Below, piece after piece: positions 1 through 6,563 of a stretch of DNA of 20,920 bases. The notes under the pieces are model-generated. The model saw only the letters and a program-made list of their open reading frames with translations. It made no database searches and was not told where the DNA came from. A program made the position numbers and the translations under genes. Position 1 is the stretch's first letter; each line of letters opens with the position of its first letter. Origin of the DNA: a virus. The stretch spans positions 1-20,920 of the IMG/VR virus record IMGVR_UViG_3300026078_000880, one strand, 5' to 3'.

Positions 1-549
1 TCCGTCGACGGGCGCAGCTAAATCCAAGCGCGCGAAAAGGCAGGGACGCACGACAGCGGCCACGCCGGTCGATGCGTAGAGGTTCACGCCTTGCGTGAAG
101 GTGAAGTGCGAGCGGACCGGCTTTGTCCGTGTGACTTCGGCGATCACGTCGTCCACATACTGCGCGGTGGCCTCGGTGCCATCCGCGCCGGACAAAGTCA
201 TGGAAAGATCGAACGTGTGCGGCTCGCCCTTGGGCTCTTTCTGCCACCACTCGGTGACTTCCACGGCGCCGCCAAAGCTCTCGACCACATCGCTGACGCT
301 TTTGACCGTGCCTTTGTGCTTTTGAATCTCGAAGGCACTGGCGATGCGCGCACGCTTGATGTGTTCGGGCCAATCGCTGCGCCATGTATCCAGCGACAGC
401 GCCCAGGCGAGCCACGGGAGCAGATCCAGCGGACACGTCTTGGGGTTCCACAGATCCCGCACCGGGACGGGGATGTTGCCGATGCGCGCTGTCGCGCCTT
501 CCAGCGCACGTTCGGCCTGCGTGGCATTCGGCGGCAGCAGGCTATTCAT
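1..549 (-). CDS. I: Phage tail protein I (P2 gpI-like), partial, cut by window edge
   Basis: Baseplate component of P2-type contractile tails, made in the late phase together with J. The frame from ATG at 549 stays open to base 1, so 183 residues are visible and no stop is seen; P2 gpI is about 176 residues, so only the last few codons are probably missing. The N-terminus (MNSLLPPNATQAERALE) and the following PVPVRDLWNP and CPLDLLPWLAWALS segments are typical of the family. The start overlaps the TAG stop of gpJ by 8 bases, as expected for translationally coupled J-I. The tail fibre gene would lie further left, outside the window. Identity is firm; the 3' end is unknown. Confidence 0.9.
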   Translation of the reverse strand, partial: MNSLLPPNATQAERALEGATARIGNIPVPVRDLWNPKTCPLDLLPWLAWALSLDTWRSDWPEHIKRARIASAFEIQKHKGTVKSVSDVVESFGGAVEVTEWWQKEPKGEPHTFDLSMTLSGADGTEATAQYVDDVIAEVTRTKPVRSHFTFTQGVNLYASTGVAAVVRPCLFARLDLAAPVDG

Positions 550-1432
550 CGTTGCCGCCATAGCGAAGGTCGATGGCCGTGCAATACGAGGCCTGCGTGC
601 GGCTGATCACGATGCGATCCGTGGGCGAATCGAGATCCACGCGCTGCATGCCGGGCACGTGAATGGCGGCATCCAGTCCACTACGCGTGATGTCGCGGCC
701 GAGCTTGTGCGTATCCATCACGAACTTCGCGAGGGTCGTGTCGGAGTTGGCGAGCACGACGGCGCTGTCGGGGCCGGCGAGCGTGTAGCGCGTGCCGCGG
801 ATCTGATACGGGATGATCTCGGCGCTTTGCACGATTACTTCATCGGTCAGCGGCCGCACCTTGACCGCGGACAGCGCCGCGGCGACGGCATCGAGCGTGG
901 CCTGCGGTGCTGTGCCGTCGCCGGTGCGCGACAGCACCGTGACGAGCACTTGCCCCGGCGTCGGGCTGGTCGCGCTCGCGTCCAACACATCGGGACTCGC
1001 GCTGAGTGCGTGGAAGATATACGCGCCCTCCGGCCCTGCGACCGAGAACCCTTCCGGCGACAGACGAATGCGCCGCAGGTAGTCCTCGTCGCTCTCCATG
1101 ACCTTGGGGATGCCGCGCGAAGGATCGCCCGGGTCCAGCACCAGGCGCGCGACGTTGTAGAACGCACCCAGGTTGTCCAGATCGGTGCCCTTGGCGTACG
1201 GCAGCATGACCGCCTTGGCGCCATCGTTAACGCGCTGGCGTAGCAGCATTTCCCGGTAGGCGGCGACTTGCAGCACCTTGTACGCCGGGTCGGATTCGGT
1301 GAGCGCCGTGAACGTCGTGTCGCGTGTGCGCAGATCGTCGAGCATTTCGGCAACGATCTGCTCGAACGAAATCACCTCCACGACAGCAGGGGCCGGGAGC
1401 TGCGATAAATCGACGGCGGCTACGCCAGACAT
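542..1432 (-). CDS. J: Baseplate assembly protein J (P2 gpJ-like)
   Basis: Baseplate wedge protein of the P2 tail, 296 residues (P2 gpJ is about 302). The N-terminal part reads like the family: DLSQLPAPAVVEVISFEQI, then DDLRTRDTTFTALTESDPAYKVLQ and a RQRVNDGAKAVMLPYA block. I chose ATG at 1432 (MSGVAAVDLSQ) because the family begins just before the DLSQLP segment. The frame stays open upstream to about 1699, but that extension is arginine-rich and unlike the family. No strong Shine-Dalgarno sequence precedes 1432. Upstream is a non-coding leader with a dyad shared with the O/P promoter region, so J is probably the first gene of a late operon. In P2 the genes V and W come first in this operon; they are not here. 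Confidence 0.92.
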   Translation of the reverse strand: MSGVAAVDLSQLPAPAVVEVISFEQIVAEMLDDLRTRDTTFTALTESDPAYKVLQVAAYREMLLRQRVNDGAKAVMLPYAKGTDLDNLGAFYNVARLVLDPGDPSRGIPKVMESDEDYLRRIRLSPEGFSVAGPEGAYIFHALSASPDVLDASATSPTPGQVLVTVLSRTGDGTAPQATLDAVAAALSAVKVRPLTDEVIVQSAEIIPYQIRGTRYTLAGPDSAVVLANSDTTLAKFVMDTHKLGRDITRSGLDAAIHVPGMQRVDLDSPTDRIVISRTQASYCTAIDLRYGGNDE

Positions 1433-1454
1433 GGTTGGTAGGCAACGGAGCAAT

Positions 1455-1491
1455 GCATGGCTGCATGCTGCGAGGGTGCACCGATGGGTGC
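1455..1491. other. Two small tandem hairpins in the gpJ leader
   Basis: Two five-base stems with four-base loops lie next to each other: GCATG-GCTG-CATGC at 1455-1468 and GCACC-GATG-GGTGC at 1478-1491. They sit between the candidate activator dyad and the gpJ start codon, so they would fall at the start of, or in, the leader transcript. They are short enough to arise by chance in GC-rich DNA. No function is claimed. Confidence 0.3.
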
Positions 1492-1504
1492 GAGGCCATG
1501 GCGT

Positions 1505-1524
1505 TGTACCAACAATTCGGTACA
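1505..1524. promoter_or_regulatory. Candidate late-gene activator site upstream of gpJ
   Basis: Perfect inverted repeat TGTACC-N8-GGTACA (spacer AACAATTC), centred about 82 bases before the gpJ start. The same core, GTACC-N8-GGTAC, occurs in the divergent O/P gap at 9784-9811. P2 late promoters are activated by Ogr/Delta-type zinc-finger proteins that bind a dyad around -55 (recalled as TGT-N12-ACA). The location, symmetry and repetition fit such a role, but the sequence differs from the P2 site. The site also lies upstream of the divergent com gene, about 197 bases before its start. Confidence 0.55.
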
Positions 1525-1711
1525 TCCGTTGCACTCTGCCGTAGCGACACCAGGCAGGCACCATGGCGACACAACGTGGAGCGATCGACACCGCGCGGGA
1601 ACGCGATGCCGACCATCCAACCTGCAGCAACACCTGCAAGCCAGACCGAAGGCTCCACACCCCGTCGACGGAGCCCGGCGAGGCTATCACGCCCGTCAAG
1701 AGAACCTAGGG
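1525..1711. other. Non-coding gap before com with an inverted repeat
   Basis: No gene is supported here on either strand. The only structure seen is GGCTCC at 1651-1656 matched by GGAGCC at 1670-1675, a six-base stem with a 13-base loop about 37 bases before the com start. It could be an operator or mRNA structure for com; by itself it is weak. I see no clear -35/-10 pair. Confidence 0.25.
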
Positions 1712-1954
1712 ATGCAGGATGTTCGCTGCTCGCGCTGTGCGAAGTTGCTCGCACGCGCACAACGCTTTGATGTCATCGAGATCAAGTGCCCACGCTGCGG
1801 CACGTTCAATTCATTGAGGGCCGTTCCGAGCCCCCTGCCAGAGAGCCAGGGAGCATCCATCGGAAACGACCATGCACGACACGACTACCCCCTACACACT
1901 TCATCGCGGCGACGCGCTGCAGGTGCTGCGCACGCTGCAGGATGCCAGCGTTGA
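1712..1954 (+). CDS. com: Com-like zinc-finger translational regulator (phage Mu Com family)
   Basis: An 80-residue protein whose first 30 residues match the Com pattern of phage Mu. Cysteines at 6, 9, 26 and 29 (CSRC and CPRC pairs) form a four-cysteine zinc finger, with KLL after the first pair and FDVIEIKCPRC at the second. In Mu, Com binds the mom mRNA and exposes the mom ribosome binding site. The start is ATG at 1712 after CCTAGGG; the frame is open upstream to 1457, but the family begins here. The gene overlaps the methyltransferase start by 83 bases in another frame, the same nested arrangement as com-mom. The C-terminal half beyond about residue 45 is basic and low in complexity, and may be shaped by the overlap. 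It is on the opposite strand to its tail-gene neighbours. Confidence 0.85.
   Translation: MQDVRCSRCAKLLARAQRFDVIEIKCPRCGTFNSLRAVPSPLPESQGASIGNDHARHDYPLHTSSRRRAAGAAHAAGCQR
1848..1875 (+). promoter_or_regulatory. Possible Com-responsive translation start region of the methyltransferase
   Basis: An AGGGAG Shine-Dalgarno-like stretch at 1848-1853 lies 18 bases before the ATG at 1872, too far to work unfolded. A small fold can be drawn: GCAT (1853-1856) pairs with ATGC (1872-1875), and TCG (1860-1862) pairs with CGA (1867-1869) around a GAAA tetraloop. The outer stem covers the start codon. GGAA at 1862-1865 could be an alternative, weak ribosome binding site. In Mu, Com acts on an mRNA fold that hides the mom start, so this is a candidate target. 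The stems are short, so this is only suggestive. Confidence 0.35.
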
Positions 1955-2615
1955 TGCGGTGATCACCGATCCACCGTATTGCTCAGGCGGCCAGACCATG
2001 GCCGCGCGCGCCAGGCCGACCGGCGAGAAATACGTTAACGGCGACAGCAAGACCAAGCTGCCGGACTTCGAAGGCGATTTCCGCGATCAACGCGGCTTCC
2101 TCGCCTGGGCAAGCCAATGGTTAGCGGAATGCCATCGCGTCACGCGCCCCGGCGGTCACCTGCTGGCATTCATCGACTGGCGCATGTTGCCGACGATGAC
2201 GGATGCGGTGCAGGTGGCCGGCTGGGTATGGCAGGGAATCGTCGTATGGGACAAGACGGCTGGTTGCCGCCCACAACGCGGACGCTTTCGTAGCCAATCG
2301 GAATACATCGTATGGGCGAGCCGTGGACCGATCGACACGCAAGCCCATCCGGTGGTGTTGCCCGGCGTGTTTTCCGTGCATCCGCAGCGCGGCGGCAAAC
2401 AACATCAGGTCGGAAAGCCGGAAGCACTCATGGAGCAGCTGATGGCGATTACTCCCGCGTCCAGCTCGGTGCTAGACCCGTTCATGGGGAGCGCGACGAC
2501 TGGCGTGGCAGCGCTGCGAGCCGGCCATCGGTTTGTTGGTATCGAAATGTCGGAGGCCTACTACAAGGTCGCCACGGAACGGCTAAAGCTCTCTGCGAAT
2601 CCGTCGATAACGTAA
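1872..2615 (+). CDS. DNA methyltransferase, beta-class N6-adenine/N4-cytosine type
   Basis: Transfers a methyl group from S-adenosylmethionine to a base in DNA. At 247 residues it has the catalytic motif IV DPPY at 33-36 near the N-terminus, a target-recognition stretch after it, HQVGKPEALMEQL (motif X-like) at about 178-190, and the cofactor motif DPFMGSATTG at 202-211 followed by FVGIEMSEAYY. Catalytic motif before cofactor motif is the beta-class order. DPPY favours adenine-N6 methylation, but N4-cytosine cannot be excluded. There is no partner restriction gene. The ATG at 1872 lies inside com, so Com probably controls its translation. As a phage moron it could protect packaged DNA from host restriction, the job of mom in Mu, although the Mom chemistry is different. 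Confidence 0.9.
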   Translation: MHDTTTPYTLHRGDALQVLRTLQDASVDAVITDPPYCSGGQTMAARARPTGEKYVNGDSKTKLPDFEGDFRDQRGFLAWASQWLAECHRVTRPGGHLLAFIDWRMLPTMTDAVQVAGWVWQGIVVWDKTAGCRPQRGRFRSQSEYIVWASRGPIDTQAHPVVLPGVFSVHPQRGGKQHQVGKPEALMEQLMAITPASSSVLDPFMGSATTGVAALRAGHRFVGIEMSEAYYKVATERLKLSANPSIT

Positions 2616-2694
2616 CCGAACGAAGGGATTGGCCACTGGTGCTTTGGCGCCGGTGGACTCCCGCGTGAAATGGTCCCAAACAGGAGAGTAGGGT

Positions 2695-3498
2695 GTGGAC
2701 ACACTGTCGGACTGGTTCAACAACACTCTGGTACAGAGCGACATCATTTCGCCATTGATCGGTGCTGTGCTTGGGGTTGTATTTGCTGGATTCAGTTCAG
2801 CGCCACAGGGGCAAGGACGTGCACCGTCGGTACATACGACCACGATCATCTATAAAACGATTTACATCCATCACGGGAATAAAACGTCCGGTGGTCCAGA
2901 CGACATTTGGCCTTATCTCATTGCATGCGGCATGGTGCTTGTTCTGACCATCTGGGGATACAGCTGCTACTCGGCCGTTATCCTTGGCCTTTGGTCAAAA
3001 TTGTTGTTCACATGCCTCAGCTTCGCTCTTGCGATCGCTGTCATCTCATTGCTCAAGGGGCAATTCAGTTCATGGGATTGGGCCGGCTACGTCGGCATTC
3101 CGTTGGCAGCCCTGGCACTTTGTCTGTATTTCATAAGCTTAGCTCAACAGTATCTCATCCCAGGCGCAAGCGAGGCTGCTCGTTCCTACGGGATACGCCA
3201 TGCGTGGGATTACTACAACGTGCTTAGTCACGATCAAGCCAACTGGATAGTGTTCCAATTGGTAGGGGTTATGGCTGGTGTGCTTTGTACGTTGGCATCT
3301 GCTATACGTGCCATTCATTACTTGGCCTTGATGAATCAGCGCGCGGAGAATTTTCTCGATCCGTTTTGGCGTCTGCTCGTACGCATGACGCTTCCTGCCT
3401 CAAAAACAAGTTCGATGATCGGCCTTCTCATTCTTATGGCCTTTTCATGGTTCAGCCTTAGCGGTTATCTGTTTCACTTTGTTAAGAGCTGGAACTGA
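2695..3498 (+). CDS. Unrecognised multi-pass membrane protein (moron)
   Basis: A 267-residue protein I do not recognise. Hydrophobic segments at roughly residues 18-34, 69-88, 92-119, 128-150, 188-209 and 245-263 suggest about six membrane spans, so it should sit in the inner membrane. A polar stretch around 36-66, with QGQGR and tyrosine/histidine-rich parts, separates the first two spans. It starts with GTG at 2695 after a good AGGAG at 2682-2686. It lies 79 bases after the methyltransferase on the same strand, so the three plus-strand genes may be one unit. Its 3' end overlaps the 3' end of gpS on the other strand by 25 bases. Base composition is less GC-rich than the phage genes around it, suggesting separate acquisition. 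A role such as superinfection exclusion is a guess from location only. Confidence 0.75.
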   Translation: MDTLSDWFNNTLVQSDIISPLIGAVLGVVFAGFSSAPQGQGRAPSVHTTTIIYKTIYIHHGNKTSGGPDDIWPYLIACGMVLVLTIWGYSCYSAVILGLWSKLLFTCLSFALAIAVISLLKGQFSSWDWAGYVGIPLAALALCLYFISLAQQYLIPGASEAARSYGIRHAWDYYNVLSHDQANWIVFQLVGVMAGVLCTLASAIRAIHYLALMNQRAENFLDPFWRLLVRMTLPASKTSSMIGLLILMAFSWFSLSGYLFHFVKSWN

Positions 3499-3941
3499 GC
3501 AAGCAGAGTATCGCGGACCAATAATCGGTCTACCTCAGTAAAACCCAGCAGCTCACGTCGTGGATAGCGCACTCGCGGGCCGCCTGGCGTAACGTGATCC
3601 ATAAGGCCGTACTGGTGTACACGTGCGATGCGCTCGACTCGGCCCGTAAAGGTCACCTCCGCGCCCTCGGCGGTCGATCGCGCTTTCATATATTTGGCCG
3701 TCCGAAGTTTCGCAAACATCTTTCCTCGCTTGATACGGCCAGCCTTGCTGCGTAATTGTCGCGCTTTGCGAGGCGCGTAAGGCGTGCCATCCGGATTGCG
3801 CTGGTCGGCGATCCGTTGCTGCTGGCTCCGTCGCAAAGCGATCGCCACCGATTGCGCGACGCGTCGGCGGCCGATAGGGCTGATGGCCAACAACAGCCCA
3901 TCCACCCAGTCTTCAAGCAACGTCAGATCGGCGTCACTCAC
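3474..3941 (-). CDS. S: Tail completion / virion morphogenesis protein S (P2 gpS-like)
   Basis: Acts with R at the head-proximal end of the tail to finish it for head joining. The protein has LEDWVDGLLLAISPIGRRR near the N-terminus, a basic middle with RNPDGTPYAPRK, and RIARVHQYGLMDHV, all typical of the phage virion morphogenesis family. I chose GTG at 3941, giving 155 residues, because it makes a GTGA overlap with the gpR stop. An in-frame GTG at 3956 would add five residues and cannot be excluded. The last 25 bases overlap the convergent membrane protein gene, which marks the edge of the inserted block. Confidence 0.9.
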   Translation of the reverse strand: MSDADLTLLEDWVDGLLLAISPIGRRRVAQSVAIALRRSQQQRIADQRNPDGTPYAPRKARQLRSKAGRIKRGKMFAKLRTAKYMKARSTAEGAEVTFTGRVERIARVHQYGLMDHVTPGGPRVRYPRRELLGFTEVDRLLVRDTLLAQFQLLTK

Positions 3942-4417
3942 GCAGGCTGATCCCACTCTGCAATCAGGTCGTCACGCAGGAAGAGCCGCCAGTGCTTGGC
4001 CGTGAGTTGCGCCTCGGGCGCCGGCTCGTCCACGTGCACGATGTCCAGGCGTCCGGCATCACCTTCCGACACGATGACACGCTCGGTGAGCTTCAACGAA
4101 AGGCTCAGATCGCACGCATCGTGATAGATGATGTCCGCCTCGAACGTGATGCCGTCGGGCCGGAGATCCACGTTGTCGAGCAACTCCGGCTGATGGGCGC
4201 GCACCCACATCAGCAACGGCACCATGACGGTATCGGGATCGCCAGCGTAATCGGTTAGGATGACGTTGAGCGTGTAGCTGTACTCGAACGACAGGCCCGG
4301 CACGTACGTGCCGATCACCGATCCCTTGTCGACGAAGACCAGCAAGCTATCGGGGTTGCGCGCAAGATCCGGCAGCGCCGCCACCAGGGCCTGACGTAGG
4401 CTGGATGGCTTGTTCAT
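3938..4417 (-). CDS. R: Tail completion protein R (P2 gpR-like)
   Basis: A 159-residue tail completion protein, close in length to P2 gpR. The start MNKPSSLRQALVAALPDL, followed by NPDSLLVFVDKG, matches the family pattern strongly. The ATG at 4417 overlaps the LysB stop as ATGA, and the TGA at 3938 overlaps the gpS start, so R is tightly coupled on both sides. The frame is open a few codons upstream, but that would run into LysB and lacks family resemblance. Cytoplasmic virion assembly protein; late expressed with the lysis genes. Confidence 0.93.
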   Translation of the reverse strand: MNKPSSLRQALVAALPDLARNPDSLLVFVDKGSVIGTYVPGLSFEYSYTLNVILTDYAGDPDTVMVPLLMWVRAHQPELLDNVDLRPDGITFEADIIYHDACDLSLSLKLTERVIVSEGDAGRLDIVHVDEPAPEAQLTAKHWRLFLRDDLIAEWDQPA

Positions 4418-4899
4418 GGCGTGGTCTGGTTGGCATGTACCCACGACTGCAAGGCGTTCAGTTGCTCGATCGCCGCGTGGCAGGTGGCGTAGTTGTCGAC
4501 GACGGTGCCGGCGATGGCAGAGAGCGCAAGGCCGCTGGGCTGCGCATCAGAAGTTCCGGCGGAACCGGGCAGGTCATTCGAGGCCGCGGCGTCGTGCACG
4601 CGCACAAAGCCAACAGGCACGGTGCAAGCAGCATCGGCTTGAGCGGTGACATAGATGGGAATCTCCTTGGTGAGGACAGCGCTACGCTCGCGCACGATCT
4701 GCACGCGGTCGACGTAGCGCGTCACGATGCGCTCACTGGCCTTGGCCGCTTCCAGCTGACCGGCAAGCGCTCGCTGTGCAGCGATCGCCGTCTCGGCGCG
4801 CGCGTCCGCGTGAGCGATCCGCTGCATGGTGACGACGTGATAGAGCCACAGCGCACCGAGCAGGCCCGCGCCGAGCAGCACCTGGCGCAACAGGGTCAT
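4414..4899 (-). CDS. lysB: Inner-membrane spanin (LysB / Rz-like)
   Basis: The i-spanin subunit, which links the inner to the outer membrane through LysC and disrupts the outer membrane at the end of lysis. It has 161 residues with one N-terminal membrane anchor (LLRQVLLGAGLLGALWLY, about residues 3-20) and a long periplasmic part rich in alanine, arginine and glutamate, likely helical to about residue 80. Start ATG 4899 has a strong GGAGGTGG ribosome binding site and overlaps the endolysin stop as ATGA. The o-spanin gene lies inside this one in another frame, as in P2 lysB/lysC and lambda Rz/Rz1. Identification rests on topology and context more than on conserved residues. Confidence 0.85.
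   Translation of the reverse strand: MTLLRQVLLGAGLLGALWLYHVVTMQRIAHADARAETAIAAQRALAGQLEAAKASERIVTRYVDRVQIVRERSAVLTKEIPIYVTAQADAACTVPVGFVRVHDAAASNDLPGSAGTSDAQPSGLALSAIAGTVVDNYATCHAAIEQLNALQSWVHANQTTP
4458..4652 (-). CDS. lysC: Outer-membrane lipoprotein spanin (LysC / Rz1-like), embedded in lysB
   Basis: A 64-residue protein wholly inside lysB in a different reading frame. It has a basic start (MSPLKP), a short hydrophobic stretch (MLLAPCLLALCAC) carrying a lipobox-like LCAC or LLALC site, and then a proline-rich mature part (TTPRPR, CPVPPELL), which is the Rz1 signature. The ATG at 4652 is preceded by AAGGAG at a spacing of about 10 bases. Product: an outer-membrane lipoprotein whose periplasmic tail binds LysB. 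The lipobox is not perfect, so the acylated cysteine may be residue 17 or 19. Confidence 0.82.
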   Translation of the reverse strand: MSPLKPMLLAPCLLALCACTTPRPRMTCPVPPELLMRSPAALRSLPSPAPSSTTTPPATRRSSN

Positions 4900-5717
4900 G
4901 CCACCTCCGGTGCGGACTGACGTGCCGCAGCATGGCGTGCGTACGCCTTCGCAAGTTTCACGTCGTAGAGGTTCTCGGCATACGCCGGCCCGTTATAGAG
5001 CCGCGCGAACGTCGCCCATTTGCGACTGCGCAGCGCCTTGAGTAACTCCGCATCGCCCTGGATGAAGCGGACAAACGCCTGCATCTGCTCGGCCTCGCCG
5101 TTGGCAAAGACCGTGGCCATGTGCGAGGCACCGGCGTAGCCAAGCGCTTGGGCGTGGTAGCCCATGATCTGAAAGCGTCCCCAACTGCACGACTCGACCG
5201 CTGGCTCGCGCGCGATGGCGGTGGCCTGCGCGAGGCGCGCGTACTCGGCCGCACCACCCACATAACCACCACGGACCTGACTCAGGATCGCTGCCGGCGC
5301 CTGGACGGTCGTGGGATCGATGCCGTGCGCCTGCAGCTGCCGCCAGAACACGTGCCGTTCGAACAGAATCACCACGCGCCCATCCGGGAGGTACCCGGTG
5401 CGCGGGCTTTCCACCTCGATCACGGCGTGGATGGCGGCGCTTTCGCATTGGAGTTGGTCGGCGGCGAGCTCCACGTCGACCTGTGTCAGCGCATGCGGAT
5501 CTACGATGCCAAGCAATGCCTCCTGGGTGCGCAGACCGGCGATGCCGTCCTCGACCAGATGGTGACTGCGCTGAAACGCGCGTACCGCACTTTCCGTCGT
5601 CGCGCCGTACCAGCCGTCGACGCTGACCGCGTGGCCGGCACGGTTCAATCGCTGCTGCAGCACGGTGACGGCGGCGCCGTGGTCACCGGCGCGCAGGGGG
5701 GTGGAACTAGTCGTCAT
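4896..5717 (-). CDS. Endolysin: peptidoglycan-binding domain plus N-acetylmuramidase (DUF3380 type)
   Basis: Cleaves peptidoglycan for host lysis; takes the place of P2 gene K. It has 273 residues. Residues about 7-68 form a PG_binding_1 domain (LRAGDHGAAVTVLQQRL, VDGWYGATTESAVRAFQ). From about 85 to the end there is a DUF3380-type muramidase domain with AVIEVES at 98-104 (E101 or E103 as likely catalytic acid), VVILFERHVFW, SWGRFQIMG and LYNGPAYAENLY. No signal peptide is visible, so it needs a holin to reach the wall. The start overlaps the holin stop by 11 bases and the stop overlaps lysB by 4. P2 itself uses a different endolysin, so the modular replacement is a trait of this lineage. Confidence 0.92.
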   Translation of the reverse strand: MTTSSTPLRAGDHGAAVTVLQQRLNRAGHAVSVDGWYGATTESAVRAFQRSHHLVEDGIAGLRTQEALLGIVDPHALTQVDVELAADQLQCESAAIHAVIEVESPRTGYLPDGRVVILFERHVFWRQLQAHGIDPTTVQAPAAILSQVRGGYVGGAAEYARLAQATAIAREPAVESCSWGRFQIMGYHAQALGYAGASHMATVFANGEAEQMQAFVRFIQGDAELLKALRSRKWATFARLYNGPAYAENLYDVKLAKAYARHAAARQSAPEVA

Positions 5718-5991
5718 GGTTCGTCCGAAGGATGGCGGCGACGTTGCCCTGCGCCGTGAGACTCAGCACGCACAGCAGGAGCGACAGGCCGAGATCGCCG
5801 AGGTGGATGGCCGTGGTCGTGGTGTGACCGAGTGCAATACCCAACGCGGTGCTGCCGGTACTGACGATCAGCACCCACGCACAGAGGCTGACGACGAGGC
5901 GATAGCGCGCACCGGCGCGCCGATAAAACAGCAGGCGCGCACAAGTGATGGCGTTCGCAACAAACAGGAGCGCGGTGAGCAGCGCGTCCAT
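5707..5991 (-). CDS. Three-span phage holin (Phage_holin_3 type)
   Basis: A 94-residue membrane protein just before the endolysin. Hydrophobic stretches MDALLTALLFVANAITCARLL, RLVVSLCAWVLIVSTGSTALGIAL and LGDLGLSLLLCVLSLTAQ give about three spans, with a basic YRRAGARYR loop between the first two, and it ends in a hydrophilic RTNHDD tail. The pattern fits the putative 3TM holin family. ATG at 5991 overlaps the stop of the preceding gene as TGATG. It probably forms the inner-membrane lesions that let the endolysin out; which of the two membrane proteins here is the holin and which the antiholin or helper cannot be decided from sequence. Confidence 0.83.
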   Translation of the reverse strand: MDALLTALLFVANAITCARLLFYRRAGARYRLVVSLCAWVLIVSTGSTALGIALGHTTTTAIHLGDLGLSLLLCVLSLTAQGNVAAILRTNHDD

Positions 5992-6341
5992 CAGGAACCT
6001 CCACGGCGAAGCCAGCGCGTGAGGTCGAGAGTCTTGATCCGCTCCAGCCCTTGCACGGTGATCGCAATAGCGAAGGCTGCGGCGAGAAACGCCGACACGC
6101 CGGTTTCCTGCAGCCCCATGCGCGCGGCCACTTCGGGCGCGGCGAGGTAGCCGATGATCCAACTGATGATGAGATAAATGCCGCGCGAGGTCATCGACAC
6201 ATCGCGTGCATGCAGAGCGACGAGCGCTGCCCCGGCAAACGCACCGACGATGGCATTGCCATCAATGCCGGGCACCAAGGTGGCGATGCCCACGCCGGCC
6301 GCCATAAAGGCCAGCGTGGTGGTGGTCGTGGGTTCGGCCAT
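5991..6341 (-). CDS. Putative holin-like membrane protein
   Basis: A 116-residue membrane protein in the position of P2 gene Y (holin). The segments TTTLAFMAAGVGIATLVPGI, AIVGAFAGAALVALHA, GIYLIISWIIGYLAAPEVA and FLAAAFAIAITVQGL suggest three to four spans; the C-terminus is basic (LTRWLRRGGS). Proteins of this type accompany the 3TM holin in P2-like phages of Burkholderiales and Xanthomonadales, as I recall. The ATG at 6341 lies 12 bases after the gpX stop, and its stop overlaps the next gene by one base. The lysis role is inferred from topology and place. Confidence 0.75.
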   Translation of the reverse strand: MAEPTTTTTLAFMAAGVGIATLVPGIDGNAIVGAFAGAALVALHARDVSMTSRGIYLIISWIIGYLAAPEVAARMGLQETGVSAFLAAAFAIAITVQGLERIKTLDLTRWLRRGGS

Positions 6342-6353
6342 CGGATGCCCCCT

Positions 6354-6563
6354 TCAGGACCAGAGCTGCACCTGCGCCGTCACCGACGACGCAGCGTGGA
6401 CGGTGTCAGGCAGGCTGACGGGGTACCCCTGCGGCAACACGGGGCCGAGATCGGCGAGTCCAGGATTGGCGGCCAAGGCGGCTTCGGTGACGCTGTCGGT
6501 GCGCCCCAACGCACGCTGGCACAGCGCATCGAGCGTCTCGCCTTGCAGCGCGGGCACGATCAT
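6354..6563 (-). CDS. X: Tail protein X (P2 gpX-like)
   Basis: A 69-residue protein (P2 gpX is 67) with a LysM-like pattern: GETLDALCQRALG near the start, EAALAANPGLADLGPVLPQG in the middle and a short end. It is needed for P2 tail assembly and probably sits on the tail. Its ATG at 6563 shares the A with the gpL stop (TGATG). It follows L and precedes the lysis cassette exactly as in P2. Confidence 0.92.
   Translation of the reverse strand: MIVPALQGETLDALCQRALGRTDSVTEAALAANPGLADLGPVLPQGYPVSLPDTVHAASSVTAQVQLWS

Noticed and set aside
344-1243. Long plus-strand open frame (299 codons) opposite gpI/gpJ
   Set aside because: Antisense shadow of clear P2 tail genes in GC-rich DNA; histidine/arginine/alanine-rich and without family resemblance.
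1433-1699. Upstream extension of the gpJ frame
   Set aside because: The family begins near residue MSGVAAVDLSQ; the extension is unlike gpJ and covers the candidate promoter dyad.
1457-1711. Upstream extension of the com frame
   Set aside because: The four-cysteine Com domain starts at the ATG at 1712 with cysteines at 6 and 9 as in Mu Com; the extension would also cover the dyad and leader hairpins.
4291-4304. Palindrome GGCACGTACGTGCC
   Set aside because: Lies inside gpR and encodes the conserved GTYVPG segment; likely coding constraint and chance.
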